A program made the position numbers and the translations under genes. A DNA stretch of 64,000 nucleotides from CBDBUR01 sp965209065 (GTDB lineage Bacteria > Pseudomonadota > Alphaproteobacteria > JAPOUT01 > G958296285): contig OZ242373.1 of the NCBI GenBank assembly GCA_965209065.1, positions 1,488,001 through 1,552,000 of the forward strand. The letters are read 5' to 3'. The notes below the pieces were generated by a model that did not search any database, was not told where the DNA came from, and worked only from the letters and a program-made list of their open reading frames with translations. Position 1 is the stretch's first letter. Each line of letters starts with the position of its first letter. Of this stretch, positions 26,058 through 35,178 are shown piece after piece.

Positions 26058-27245
26058 ATGATAAAAAAGATTCTACTCGCTATGGTTTTTCTCCTCGCTT
26101 TAAGTGGCGCGGCACACGCCCTTGAGGAAGAAAAAATACTTCACGTTTATAACTGGTCCAACTATATCGACAAGAATGTTATCATCGATTTTGAAGCACG
26201 TCATAAAGTTAAAGTCCAGTATCAAGGCTACGACTCCATTAGCGAGCTACGGCAATTATTAAAAGAACTCGCTTACGCGCCTGATGTCGCGGAAAAAGAA
26301 ATTGATGTGATTATCCTCCCCGCCTTCCTGCTACAAGGACTCATAGAGCTCAACCTGCTGAACCCCGTTCAACCCCAAGCGCTTAATAACGACAAAGATG
26401 TTTTTACCCGCCTTAAAAAATACATCACTGAAATTAGCCAAGACATAGGACACAAGCAATCTTACGCGATGCCCTATCTGTGGGGCACCACCGCGCTCGC
26501 TTATGATGCCAATGCCTTGCGCTCGCGGATGCGCGATTTTCCGCGCGATAGCTGGGAGCTCATTTTTGACCCCAATATGGCAGCCCAATTCGCAGACTGC
26601 GGCATCGTAATGACCGATAGACCGCGCCAGATATTCCAAATTTTACGCAACTACCTCGGCATCGATCCTCATTCCGCGCACAAAGATGATTTGGTGTCGG
26701 TGGAAGTTGCCCTGCGCGCCTTGCGACCCTATGTCGAAATTATGTCGGGCTTTGAAGCAGCCAACGCCTTCGCTTATGGCGATGCTTGTATCGTGCTAGG
26801 ACAAAGCCAAGAAATTTTCTTAGCGCAAAAGGATTCCAAAGTCGCCATAGAGGAAATGCGCGTCCAACAGCGAGGACGCCTACGCAAAGCACCGCCGCGC
26901 CTCGTCTATCAATTTCCTCAGCAAGGCTCTTTGCTGTGGATGGATGTGATGGTCATTCCCATACAAAGCACGAAAAAAATTCTCGCGCATAAATGGATAG
27001 ACCATATATTAGATTCCGTTAATAACCTCCGTATCGCTAAGGCAACAGGCTTTGCAACCATAAACAAAAGAACCTTAAACCTTTTGCCTAAAGAAATGCG
27101 CACGAGTTCAACGCTCTACCCTCCCTTACAAAAAAAGAAAGTGTTCGCCGATAAGGAGCTTTTAGACTCTAATAATTTACCTGCCGACCAGCTGCGCGAA
27201 CGAGAAGAGCGTGTGTGGGACCGATTCATTAATTTACGTAAATGA
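26058..27245 (+). CDS. Periplasmic polyamine-type ABC substrate-binding protein
   Basis: The ~395-residue product has a signal peptide (LLAMVFLLALSGAAHA) and the PotD/PotF opening KILHVYNWSNYIDKNVIIDF with the later YAMPYLWGTTALAYD. It would bind putrescine or spermidine in the periplasm. Upstream residues to 25998 lie inside lolA and are excluded. No ABC permease or ATPase gene is nearby, so it is an orphan binding protein here. It sits between lolA and xthA, which are usually adjacent in alphaproteobacteria, and overlaps xthA by four bases. Confidence 0.88.
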   Translation: MIKKILLAMVFLLALSGAAHALEEEKILHVYNWSNYIDKNVIIDFEARHKVKVQYQGYDSISELRQLLKELAYAPDVAEKEIDVIILPAFLLQGLIELNLLNPVQPQALNNDKDVFTRLKKYITEISQDIGHKQSYAMPYLWGTTALAYDANALRSRMRDFPRDSWELIFDPNMAAQFADCGIVMTDRPRQIFQILRNYLGIDPHSAHKDDLVSVEVALRALRPYVEIMSGFEAANAFAYGDACIVLGQSQEIFLAQKDSKVAIEEMRVQQRGRLRKAPPRLVYQFPQQGSLLWMDVMVIPIQSTKKILAHKWIDHILDSVNNLRIAKATGFATINKRTLNLLPKEMRTSSTLYPPLQKKKVFADKELLDSNNLPADQLREREERVWDRFINLRK

Positions 27246-28078
27246 CAAAACACACCCCGCCAAAGCGTAATTGGATTGTCGCGAGCTGGAATATCAACTC
27301 TATTCGTTTGCGTAAAGAACTTGTCGCGCGGTTTCTAAAAAGCACGCAACCTGATTTTTTATGCTTACAGGAAATAAAATGCACCGAAAATGAGTTTCCT
27401 GTAGATTTTTTTAGCGCCTTGGGGTATGAACATCAACTCCTTCACGGACAAAAAGCCTATCATGGGGTTGCCATCATAAGCCGACACCCCTTTGTTGAAA
27501 ACACGCGCCGCCAATTTGGCGAGCGCAAACAAGACAGCCCCCACGCACGGCACATCTATGGCAGCTTCCAAACCGCAAGCGGCGTGATTGGACTTCATAA
27601 TTTTTATGTGCCTTCAGGCGGGGGCTCACCCGATATAGAGAATAATCCAAAGTTTGTTCATAAGCTGCGGTTTGTTAAGTCAATGAAAAATTATTTTGGC
27701 AAAACGAAAAATATAAACACGATTCTAGTCGGCGACCTTAATATCGCCCCGCACGAAAATGATGTTTGGTCGCACGAGAAATTGAAACGTTCTATCGGAC
27801 ACTCGCCGCTCGAAATTCAGCACTTGAACGAATTAAAAGAAAAAGGCGATTTTATTGATGTCGCCCGACATTTTTCTAAAGATAATAAAAAGCTCTACTC
27901 GTGGTGGAGTTATCGCACGAAAGAATGGCAAAAGCATAACTACGGCTGGCGACTGGATCATATTTGGACTTCGCCAGATTTAATTCAACATATCCAAACT
28001 TATAAAATACAGAAGCTCTATCGCGCTAAACCAAAACCCTCTGACCACGTGCCTATCTTAATAGAAATCACCCTATAA
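27242..28078 (+). CDS. xthA: Exodeoxyribonuclease III
   Basis: The enzyme is a 3'-5' exonuclease and AP endonuclease in base-excision repair. The 278-residue product shows the EEP-fold motifs VASWNINSIRLRKE, FLCLQEIKCTENEFP, IISRHPF, VGDLNIAPHENDVW and the terminal catalytic GWRLDHIWTSP and KPSDHVPI. It begins in an ATGA overlap with the preceding binding-protein gene, suggesting cotranscription from ftsK onward. It is convergent with the response-regulator gene, four bases away. Confidence 0.95.
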   Translation: MTKHTPPKRNWIVASWNINSIRLRKELVARFLKSTQPDFLCLQEIKCTENEFPVDFFSALGYEHQLLHGQKAYHGVAIISRHPFVENTRRQFGERKQDSPHARHIYGSFQTASGVIGLHNFYVPSGGGSPDIENNPKFVHKLRFVKSMKNYFGKTKNINTILVGDLNIAPHENDVWSHEKLKRSIGHSPLEIQHLNELKEKGDFIDVARHFSKDNKKLYSWWSYRTKEWQKHNYGWRLDHIWTSPDLIQHIQTYKIQKLYRAKPKPSDHVPILIEITL

Positions 28079-28082
28079 ATTT

Positions 28083-28769
28083 TTAAGGAATGAGTTTATA
28101 CCCGCCCGGCACCGTGATAAGCATAGCGCTCGCGGAAGGGTCGGGCTCTATCTTTTGTCGCAAACGATAAATGTGCGTCTCTAACGTGTGCGTTGAAATA
28201 TCCGCGCGATAACCCCAAATCTCGTGAAGTAAAATCTCACGCGAAACCGGTTGCATGCCAGAACGATAAAGATATTTCAAAATCGCCGCCTCTTTTTCCG
28301 TTAATCTTATTTTGCTGCCGTCATCTGAGCATAGCTGCTTTGTCCCCGGACGAAATACATAAGGACCAATCTTAAAACTAGCACTTTCGTTTTGCTCGTG
28401 TTGGCGCAGGTGCGCGCGCAAACGCGCCAGCAAAACACCAAAACGAAAAGGCTTGGTAATATAATCATTCGCGCCCGAGTTTAATCCTAGAATAGTATCC
28501 GCCTCGCTGTCGGCGCCGGTGAGCATCAAAATAGGTTGCGCATACCCTTGACGCCGCAGATGACCGCATAACTCGCGACCATCCATATCGGGAAGATTAA
28601 TATCCAAAAGCACAATATCAATATGGTTTTGACCGACAAAATCTATCGCCGATTGCGCTTCGCCAAAACTTTCAATCTCAAATTCCTCGTGGAGCGCTAT
28701 CTGTTCGTTTAAGGTTTGACGGAGGTCAGCGTCATCATCAACAAGTAAAATTTTCTTCTGTATGCCCAT
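28083..28769 (-). CDS. OmpR-family response regulator
   Basis: The 228-residue product has a receiver domain with acidic pocket LLVDDDADL, phosphoacceptor Asp56 in IVLLDINLPDMDG, the Thr of LMLTGADSEAD and Lys in YITKPFRFG. A C-terminal winged-helix output domain follows (LTEKEAAILKYLYRSGMQPV, HTLETHIYRLRQKIEPD). No histidine kinase gene lies in the window, so it is an orphan here. It is divergent from the YkuD-type gene across a 156-base AT-rich spacer. Confidence 0.93.
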   Translation of the reverse strand: MGIQKKILLVDDDADLRQTLNEQIALHEEFEIESFGEAQSAIDFVGQNHIDIVLLDINLPDMDGRELCGHLRRQGYAQPILMLTGADSEADTILGLNSGANDYITKPFRFGVLLARLRAHLRQHEQNESASFKIGPYVFRPGTKQLCSDDGSKIRLTEKEAAILKYLYRSGMQPVSREILLHEIWGYRADISTHTLETHIYRLRQKIEPDPSASAMLITVPGGYKLIP

Positions 28770-28925
28770 TGGGGTATCCTTGCCTTGCTTCCACCTCTTG
28801 TCCCCGCGGTATCGTTTGACTTTAACAACAAAAGGTTAATTTTGTGTATAACTTTTTTCACACTTTAATAACAAAAATTTTATCTTTTTTGAAAAAATCA
28901 TTATACCATAGCGGGAGCGAGTAAA

Positions 28926-29462
28926 ATGGCTGAAAACAATATCATTGAGGTTAAGGTTGCGCCTTCGGGGAAAAGGGGGGCGCTACAATTTCACCGTTTG
29001 CGCCAAGCGGTCGTGCTGGGCGAAAATGGTGTTTGCCCGGCAAATCAAAAGCGCGAAGGTGACGGCAAGACGCCCTTAGGCATCTATCCTTTGCGTTATG
29101 CTTTTTACCGACCCGATAAAATTGCTAAACCTAAAACTGCTTTAATGTGTCAGGCACTCGAACCCCATTGGGGCTGGTGCGATGACCCTAAAGATAAGGC
29201 TTACAATCAACGCGTTGTGCTGCCTTATGCTGCTTCGGCTGAAAGGCTGTGGCGCACCGATGGGCTTTATGACCTGATTATCGTTTTAGGTTTCAACGAT
29301 GACCCGCCCCAAGCCGATAGGGGTAGTGCGATTTTCATTCACTGCGCCGCCGCCGCACCTAACAAGAAAGAAACAAAGGGGTGTCTCGCGCTCGCGAAAA
29401 ATGATTTGCTTGCCATGCTTGCTTTATGCACACCCGAAACTAAAATTAACATTGCCATATAA
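28926..29462 (+). CDS. L,D-transpeptidase (YkuD) family protein
   Basis: The 178-residue product has the YkuD catalytic signature: His in AIFIHCAAAA and Cys in ETKGCLALAKNDL, with GDGKTPLGIYPL upstream. Such enzymes form 3-3 peptidoglycan crosslinks or attach proteins to peptidoglycan. No signal peptide is visible, which is odd for a periplasmic activity, though short cytoplasm-like members of this branch are common in alphaproteobacteria. GGGAG at 28911-28915 precedes the ATG. It overlaps the end of the convergent yggS-like gene by 17 bases. Confidence 0.85.
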   Translation: MAENNIIEVKVAPSGKRGALQFHRLRQAVVLGENGVCPANQKREGDGKTPLGIYPLRYAFYRPDKIAKPKTALMCQALEPHWGWCDDPKDKAYNQRVVLPYAASAERLWRTDGLYDLIIVLGFNDDPPQADRGSAIFIHCAAAAPNKKETKGCLALAKNDLLAMLALCTPETKINIAI

Positions 29463-30138
29463 CTTTACGCCATATAATTTTACCGGGGCGAATATAAGTC
29501 GCTCCCGATAAAATCGCCGCCTCTAAAGATGAACTCATTCCCATACTCAATTCGGGCAAGTTATTTCGCAGTGCTACTTCGCGTAAAAGCGCAAAGTGCG
29601 GCGCGGGGTTTTCATCTGCCGGCGGAAGACACATCAAACCAATTAAGGGCAAATTATCTTTTAATGTTTGCTGAATAAAATTATCGGCTTCATCTAACGC
29701 AATGCCGCCTTTTTGTTTTTCCGCCCCCGTATTCACTTGAATAAATAATTTTGGCAGCTTGATGCCTGCTTCCTGTTTTTGCTTGAGCCCGCGCGCAAGT
29801 TTTGGGCGGTCAAGCGAGTGAATAAAGTCAAACAGCGCAAGGGCTTTATCTATTTTGTTACTTTGTAAAGAACCAATAAAATGAAGTTTAACATCAGGGA
29901 ACTCTTCCTTGAGCTCGTGCCATTTCGTTTCTGCTTCTTGAATCGTGTTTTCGCCAAAATGTTTATGCCCCGCTAAAAGCAACTCCCTAATTTTTTCCTT
30001 GCTTTGCCTTTTGCTAACAGCAATAATCGTTAAGGGCTTACTGTGCGGATAGATTTCATCGCGCTGAACGCATAGAGCCTGTGCCTGCTGTTCAAGCTGG
30101 CGCATTCTTTCTGTAATCGTAGGATGATTAATATGCAT
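29446..30138 (-). CDS. YggS-family PLP-homeostasis protein
   Basis: The ~230-residue product matches the PLP-binding YggS/PROSC family: TIIAVSKRQSKEKIRELLLA holds the PLP lysine, then GENTIQEAETKW, LHFIGSLQSNKIDKAL, LFIQVNTGAEKQKGG, GLMCLPP and LSMGMSSSLEAAI. Members balance cellular PLP and amino-acid levels without known catalysis. The ATG at 30138 is chosen; an upstream extension to 30180 would run into the divergent gene. No ribosome site is clear. Confidence 0.93.
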   Translation of the reverse strand: MHINHPTITERMRQLEQQAQALCVQRDEIYPHSKPLTIIAVSKRQSKEKIRELLLAGHKHFGENTIQEAETKWHELKEEFPDVKLHFIGSLQSNKIDKALALFDFIHSLDRPKLARGLKQKQEAGIKLPKLFIQVNTGAEKQKGGIALDEADNFIQQTLKDNLPLIGLMCLPPADENPAPHFALLREVALRNNLPELSMGMSSSLEAAILSGATYIRPGKIIWRKVIWQC

Positions 30139-30162
30139 AAGGATAAAATAAAATATATCGCA

Positions 30163-30714
30163 ATGAGCGATGAAAAGCAAAACCCCTACCAGCAGCTAGA
30201 GGCTTTGCCGCCTGATAGCCTTTTTATTTTTCGCCATTACCAAACAAAAGAACGCGCCGCTTTGGCTTTTGACTTGAGCCTCAAAGCGAAAAAACAAAAG
30301 CAGCTTTTTATGCTCGCTGGGGATAGTCGCCTCGCGTTCAAGCTCGGCAATTTGTGCCATGGGCTTCACCTGCCCGAGTGGCAGTTAAAGCGAAACCACC
30401 TCTCTTTGATAAAAAGACCTTCTTGGCTTATTAGCGCCGCCGCCCATCAGTGGCCTGCGCTTCGCCTCGCCGCACGGCTGAAAATTGACTTCGCGCTCCT
30501 GTCTCCGGTTTTTGTTCGCCATAACCAGCGCAAGCCCTTAGGCTGCTGCCGCTTTGCTTTTTTGACGCTCCTATCCCATCGCCTTAGCCTTCCGGTTTAT
30601 GCGCTCGGCGGAATGAACAAAGCGCAAAACCTCCGCCTGCGAGCAACCGCAAGTAAGGGCTTTGCTTCTGTTTCCGCTTTTAACCCCTTTACCTTGAGTC
30701 CTAATTATGATTAA
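30163..30714 (+). CDS. Thiamine-phosphate synthase/TenI-like protein
   Basis: The ~183-residue product has ThiE/TenI landmarks: HGLHLPEWQLK, LISAAAHQWPALRLA, FALLSPVFVRH followed by KPLG, and VYALGGMNKAQNLRL. ThiE joins the thiazole and pyrimidine moieties of thiamine, while TenI is a thiazole isomerase. Several ThiE substrate residues are not obvious, so TenI-like is equally likely. The start is uncertain: ATG codons at 30124, 30133 and 30163 are available, and I prefer 30163 because it clears the divergent yggS start. The DUF3576 gene overlaps its end. Confidence 0.72.
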   Translation: MSDEKQNPYQQLEALPPDSLFIFRHYQTKERAALAFDLSLKAKKQKQLFMLAGDSRLAFKLGNLCHGLHLPEWQLKRNHLSLIKRPSWLISAAAHQWPALRLAARLKIDFALLSPVFVRHNQRKPLGCCRFAFLTLLSHRLSLPVYALGGMNKAQNLRLRATASKGFASVSAFNPFTLSPNYD

Positions 30715-31111
30715 AACAAGAAGGATGAAAAACGTTTACTTTCTATTGTTGGCTATCGGGGTGCTTGCCTCCTGCGCGACCGATGACTTCGGCTCTCAAG
30801 ACGGCGTCAATTCCTTCCTGTGGCGTGCGAGCTTGGAGACGCTCTCCTTTATGCCGCTCTCCTCTACCGATAGCAAGGGAGGCGTTATCATCACGCAGTG
30901 GCAGGCGCAGAAGCCGAATGAGCGCATCAAGCTCAATGTTGTGATTTTAACGAGCGATTTACGCGCCGACGGTATTCAAGTATCCGTCTTTCGGCAAGTG
31001 CGAAAGCAGAGGGGCTGGGTCGATGCTTCAACCAGCAAAAAAACTGCTTTAGCCATCGAAAACCTCATTTTAACGAAAGCAAGAAATCTTCGTTTGAGTT
31101 ATGGACGATAA
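30707..31111 (+). CDS. DUF3576 lipoprotein
   Basis: The 134-residue product has a lipobox (LLLAIGVLASCATD) and the DUF3576 core VNSFLWRASLETLSFMPLSS, then GGVIITQWQ and QVSVFRQVRKQRGW. The family is restricted largely to alphaproteobacteria and regularly precedes leuS; its function is unknown. It overlaps both neighbours (8 bases with the thiE-like gene, 11 with leuS), so the run to holA is probably one transcript. Confidence 0.88.
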   Translation: MIKTRRMKNVYFLLLAIGVLASCATDDFGSQDGVNSFLWRASLETLSFMPLSSTDSKGGVIITQWQAQKPNERIKLNVVILTSDLRADGIQVSVFRQVRKQRGWVDASTSKKTALAIENLILTKARNLRLSYGR

Positions 31112-33638
31112 CACAAAGACCAACGCTTATTGGCAAGCGCAATGGGAAAAGCATCAGTGCTTTCGCGCACAGGAAAAAAGCGATAAACAAAATTATTATG
31201 TATTAGAAATGTTTCCCTATCCCTCAGGGCGCATTCACATGGGACACGTGAGGCTTTACACAATGGGCGATGTGCTTGCGCGTTTTAAGCGCGCCAAGGG
31301 ATTCAATGTATTACACCCGATGGGTTGGGACGCGTTCGGCTTGCCTGCCGAAAACGCCGCGCGCGAACAAGGCGCGCACCCGAAAGACTGGACCTATAAT
31401 AATATCCGTTTAATGCGCGACCAACTGAAAACGCTTGGCTTTAGCTTCGACTGGGATAGAGAAATAGCCACCTGCGATAGCGCTTACTATAAACATCAGC
31501 AAAGTTTATTTTTAGATTTTTGGGAAAAAGGATTCATTCAACAAAAACACGGCTGGGTTAATTGGGACCCCGTTGAGAACTCAGTGCTTGCCAACGAGCA
31601 AGTAGAAGAGGGGCGCGGGTGGCGCTCGGGTGCGCTGGTAGAGCGCAGACAACTCACGCAATGGTTTCTAAAAATTTCTGATGTTGCGAAAGAATTGTTA
31701 GAGGGGTTGGACAAGCTCACCGCTTGGCCCGACAAAGTGCGCTTGATGCAAAAAAATTGGATAGGACGCTCTGAAGGTATTCAACTCAACTTAACTTATA
31801 TTGATGACAAAAATCAAAAAGGCACGCTGACTATTTTTTCAACACGACCTGATACTATTTTTGGTATGACCTTTTGCGCTTTAGCCCCTGAACATCCTCT
31901 TTGTTTGGCAGAAGCCAAAAGCAACCCTGAGCTCGCCGCTTTCATCAAACACCAGAGCCAAAGAAGCACGAGCCAAAGCGACCTCGACACAGCAGAGAAA
32001 GAAGGCTGCCGCTTGAACCTTGAAATAAAACACCCCTTTATTGAAGGGCTTCGTGTGCCGGTCTATGCGGTCAATTTTGTTTTAATGGAGTATGGCGAAG
32101 GTGCTATCTACGGCGTCCCCGCGCACGACCAGCGCGATTTAGATTTCGCGCGCGAAAAAAACATTCCTGTTAAGCCGGTTATTATCCCTAAGGGCGAAAA
32201 CCCCAAAACTTTTACCATCACTGACGAAGCCTATACAAAGGAAGGCGTTTTAGCCCACTCTGATTTTCTCAACGGGCTTGATAGTGAAGCGGCGAAAACA
32301 AAAGTGATAGCGGAAGCCGAAAGGCTTTGTCTCGGCAAACGGCAGACGACTTGGCGGTTGCGCGATTGGGGCATCTCACGCCAACGCTATTGGGGCTGTC
32401 CCATTCCCATTATTCATTGTGAAAAATGCGGCGCGCAAGGAGTCAAGCGCGCAGACCTGCCCATTGAGCTGCCGCTTGATGTCTCTTTTGACGGCTTCGG
32501 TAATCCGCTTGAAACGCACCCCACTTGGAAAAACACAACCTGCCCGCAGTGCGGTAGCACAGCACAGCGTGAAACAGATACTTGCGATACCTTTGTCGAT
32601 TCCTCTTGGTATTTCGCTCGCTTCTGCTCGCCCCATGCCGATAAGCCGCTAGACGAATCGGTCAATGATTGGCTGCCGGTGGATTATTATCTCGGCGGCA
32701 TAGAGCACGCCATTTTACATTTGCTCTACGCGCGCTACTTCACCCGCGCAATGGCAGCCTGCGGACATCTTAAGGTTCAAGAGCCGTTCAAGGCGCTTTT
32801 CACGCAAGGCATGGTGTGCCACGAAACCTACCAGAACAGCGCGGGGGCTTGGGTCGCACCTGATGAGATTCGCTGGGAAAAAGGTGAAGCCTTTTCGGGC
32901 GAAGAAAAATTAAACATCGGCTCGGTGGAAAAAATGTCAAAGTCTAAACGCAATGTCATTTACCCCGAAACGATGATTGAACGATATGGCGCTGATGCCG
33001 TGCGATGGTTTATGCTGTCCGACTCGCCGCCCGAGCGTGATGTCATTTGGAGCGAAGCCGGTATTGAGGGTGCACAGCGTTTCATCAAGCGGGTCGAGAA
33101 GTTGCTCGAGGATTACTTAAAACAAGATAAACAAAAGCAAGACCAAAAAAAAGGTAAGGAGGAGGACGAAGAAGCCTTGAAGAAAATGACTGCGGAAACA
33201 TTAGAGAAAGTTAGTTTAGCCATTGAGACGCTAAAGTTTAATTTGGTTGTCGCGCACACCTATCGTTTTGTTAGCTTCTTGAGTGAATTTTCTCCGCGCT
33301 TACCCGCTTACAAAGAGGCTTTAGAAACCTTGCTCTTGATGTTAGCGCCGGGCGCGCCGCACTTGGCAGAGAGCGGCTGGCAGATGTTAGGCAAAGAAGG
33401 ACTCATCGCCACCGCCGCTTGGCCTGAAGTTAATCAAAACTATTTACAAAAAGACACGCTCATCATTGCCGTTCAGGTTAATGGAAAGAAACGCGGGCTG
33501 GTGGAATTGCCTAGAGATGCCGACCATGCCGCCGCCGAAAAAGCCGCGCTCGCGCTCGATGCCGTCCAAAAGCGAATCAAAACCAAACCCAAAAAAGTTA
33601 TCTATGTCCCCGAGCGCATTATCAATGTTTTGGTATAA
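31101..33638 (+). CDS. leuS: Leucyl-tRNA synthetase
   Basis: The enzyme charges tRNA-Leu and edits mischarged products. The 845-residue product has the class I signature FPYPSGRIHMGHVRLYTMGD, the CP1 editing insertion (TRPDTIFGMTF near 245 and YGVPAHDQRDL near 340), a zinc-type CPQC segment, and the catalytic KMSKSKRNV. Length is normal for the bacterial enzyme. It overlaps the DUF3576 gene by 11 bases and lptE by 14. Confidence 0.98.
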   Translation: MDDNTKTNAYWQAQWEKHQCFRAQEKSDKQNYYVLEMFPYPSGRIHMGHVRLYTMGDVLARFKRAKGFNVLHPMGWDAFGLPAENAAREQGAHPKDWTYNNIRLMRDQLKTLGFSFDWDREIATCDSAYYKHQQSLFLDFWEKGFIQQKHGWVNWDPVENSVLANEQVEEGRGWRSGALVERRQLTQWFLKISDVAKELLEGLDKLTAWPDKVRLMQKNWIGRSEGIQLNLTYIDDKNQKGTLTIFSTRPDTIFGMTFCALAPEHPLCLAEAKSNPELAAFIKHQSQRSTSQSDLDTAEKEGCRLNLEIKHPFIEGLRVPVYAVNFVLMEYGEGAIYGVPAHDQRDLDFAREKNIPVKPVIIPKGENPKTFTITDEAYTKEGVLAHSDFLNGLDSEAAKTKVIAEAERLCLGKRQTTWRLRDWGISRQRYWGCPIPIIHCEKCGAQGVKRADLPIELPLDVSFDGFGNPLETHPTWKNTTCPQCGSTAQRETDTCDTFVDSSWYFARFCSPHADKPLDESVNDWLPVDYYLGGIEHAILHLLYARYFTRAMAACGHLKVQEPFKALFTQGMVCHETYQNSAGAWVAPDEIRWEKGEAFSGEEKLNIGSVEKMSKSKRNVIYPETMIERYGADAVRWFMLSDSPPERDVIWSEAGIEGAQRFIKRVEKLLEDYLKQDKQKQDQKKGKEEDEEALKKMTAETLEKVSLAIETLKFNLVVAHTYRFVSFLSEFSPRLPAYKEALETLLLMLAPGAPHLAESGWQMLGKEGLIATAAWPEVNQNYLQKDTLIIAVQVNGKKRGLVELPRDADHAAAEKAALALDAVQKRIKTKPKKVIYVPERIINVLV

Positions 33639-34119
33639 AACTTTTTGTGCCTTATGCGTCTTAACCCTCGCGCTCACCGCTTGCTCCGTTAGACCTTTAT
33701 ATGGTAGTGCCTTTCACACCATCGGCATAGAAATCGAAAGCGGCGGCAATGAAGCAGAGAAAAAAGTTAAAAAACAATTACAAAATAAATTTTCCGCACG
33801 AAAGAAAATTAACTACTTGTTAAAACTTGATATTGATATTCGTGTAAAAAATATTCTCGTGCCTCCCGATGGTGATGTCTCTCTCAAAGAGCAAAGAGCA
33901 AAAGCGGTTTTTCACTTACTTGATAGAAAAACAAAAAAATCATTGCTGACGGATAGTTTCACTACTTCGCTTGTTTTCAATCAGGCAGGCGATAGTCCTC
34001 TTTCTAGACTCGCCGCCGAAAAAGATGCTAAAGAAAGAATCATAAAAAAATTAACTACCACTATCCAAAGAAGACTCATCGCCTTTTGGACAACAGAAGA
34101 AAAAAGCAAAGCAAAATGA
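33625..34119 (+). CDS. lptE: LPS-assembly lipoprotein LptE
   Basis: LptE plugs the LptD barrel and helps place lipopolysaccharide in the outer leaflet. The 164-residue product starts inside the end of leuS with a signal and lipobox (LCVLTLALTACSVRPLYG), then shows the family pattern of basic beta strands and helices (VKKQLQNKF, RAKAVFHLLDRKTKKSL, RLAAEKDAKERIIKKLTTTI). The identity rests on the lipobox-RPLYG start and the conserved leuS-lptE-holA order. It overlaps holA by four bases (ATGA). Confidence 0.85.
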   Translation: MFWYKTFCALCVLTLALTACSVRPLYGSAFHTIGIEIESGGNEAEKKVKKQLQNKFSARKKINYLLKLDIDIRVKNILVPPDGDVSLKEQRAKAVFHLLDRKTKKSLLTDSFTTSLVFNQAGDSPLSRLAAEKDAKERIIKKLTTTIQRRLIAFWTTEEKSKAK

Positions 34120-35141
34120 AAATAAAACCCTATGAGATAGAAAAGTTTTTAACCCGTATCCCCAGCACAACGCGCGCGCTCGTGCTGTTTGGACCCGATG
34201 AGGGCGCGGTGCGTCTCAACGCAGAAAGAGCTGTCAAAAATATATTAGGCGAAAATGCTGACCCGTTTAACCTCCGTAGTTTAAGCGCAAAAGAATGCGC
34301 AAGCGAACCTGCCTTGTTGGCTAGAGAGGCGGGCAATTTATCTTTGGGCGGTGGGCGCGTTGTCGTCCGCGTGCGCGCCGCCGTAGATAACTGCACCAAA
34401 GCACTTGAGCAATTTTTGGCAGCAGAAAACGCGCAAGGGCTTGTCGTGATGGATAGCGGCAACTTAACACCGCGCTCTAGCTTGCGCGCTCTAGCAGAAA
34501 AAAATAAGCAGGTGGCAGCACTCGCTTGCTATGCGGACGACCCTCAAAAAATAGCCGCGCTTATACAGAAACGCTTAAAGGAAGCCGCGCTCGCCATTGA
34601 ACGCGATGCGCTCATCACTTTAACCCAGAGGCTAGGCTCAGACCGCGCCGTCACAGAAAATGAGATTGAAAAGCTGATTCTTTATATGGGCTCAGCGAAA
34701 AAAATTCAGCTGGAAGATGTCTTTGCCGCGTCTGGCGATATGGCAACAATGAGTTTAGACGGACTCGCCGATTGCGCCGCGCTCGGTGAAATAAAATCTG
34801 CCTTGAGGCATTTTGATAAACTCATCGCCGCCGGCTACCAGCCTATCGTTATTCTTAATCATTTGAGCCGACACTTCCAAAAACTACGCTGGGTGCTAAA
34901 TGAAAAAGACGGCAGAGGCGACCTCACTCAAAATATAGCAAGGCTATCGCCACCTATTCATTTTTCACGCAAGGAAAAATTTCTGCGCCAGTGTCGGATT
35001 TGGAACTTGAAACAAACCGCTCATGCGCTAGAGCTACTATGGCGCACGAACAAAGGGTTAAGGGGTCAAAGCCCCGCGAGCTTATGTTCCCACGCTCTTT
35101 TGTCTATTGGGCAACGCGCGCAGAAATTAGCTAAAATCTAA
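34116..35141 (+). CDS. holA: DNA polymerase III delta subunit
   Basis: HolA is the clamp-loader subunit that opens the sliding clamp. The 341-residue product starts MKIKPYEIEKFL, and the delta-type N-terminal domain has ALVLFGPDEGAVRLNAERA, LSAKECASEPALLAREA and LVVMDSGNLTPRSSLR. The helical collar region follows (ILNHLSRHFQKLRWVLNEK, KGLRGQSPASLCSHALLS). The start at 34116 overlaps the lptE stop in ATGA. It is convergent with parB. Confidence 0.93.
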   Translation: MKIKPYEIEKFLTRIPSTTRALVLFGPDEGAVRLNAERAVKNILGENADPFNLRSLSAKECASEPALLAREAGNLSLGGGRVVVRVRAAVDNCTKALEQFLAAENAQGLVVMDSGNLTPRSSLRALAEKNKQVAALACYADDPQKIAALIQKRLKEAALAIERDALITLTQRLGSDRAVTENEIEKLILYMGSAKKIQLEDVFAASGDMATMSLDGLADCAALGEIKSALRHFDKLIAAGYQPIVILNHLSRHFQKLRWVLNEKDGRGDLTQNIARLSPPIHFSRKEKFLRQCRIWNLKQTAHALELLWRTNKGLRGQSPASLCSHALLSIGQRAQKLAKI

Positions 35142-35144
35142 TTT

Positions 35145-35178
35145 TTAAGGATTTTAATCTTTAAGGATTTTAATCCTT
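35145..35178. repeat. Repeated palindrome between holA and parB
   Basis: The segment AAGGATTTTAATC recurs and includes the near-perfect palindrome AAGGATTTTAATCCTT at the convergent ends of holA and parB. A similar TTTTAATCCC-rich block lies between the DUF255 gene and rho (43979-44023), also between convergent genes. It may act as a weak two-way terminator; there is no strong GC stem. Confidence 0.4.
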
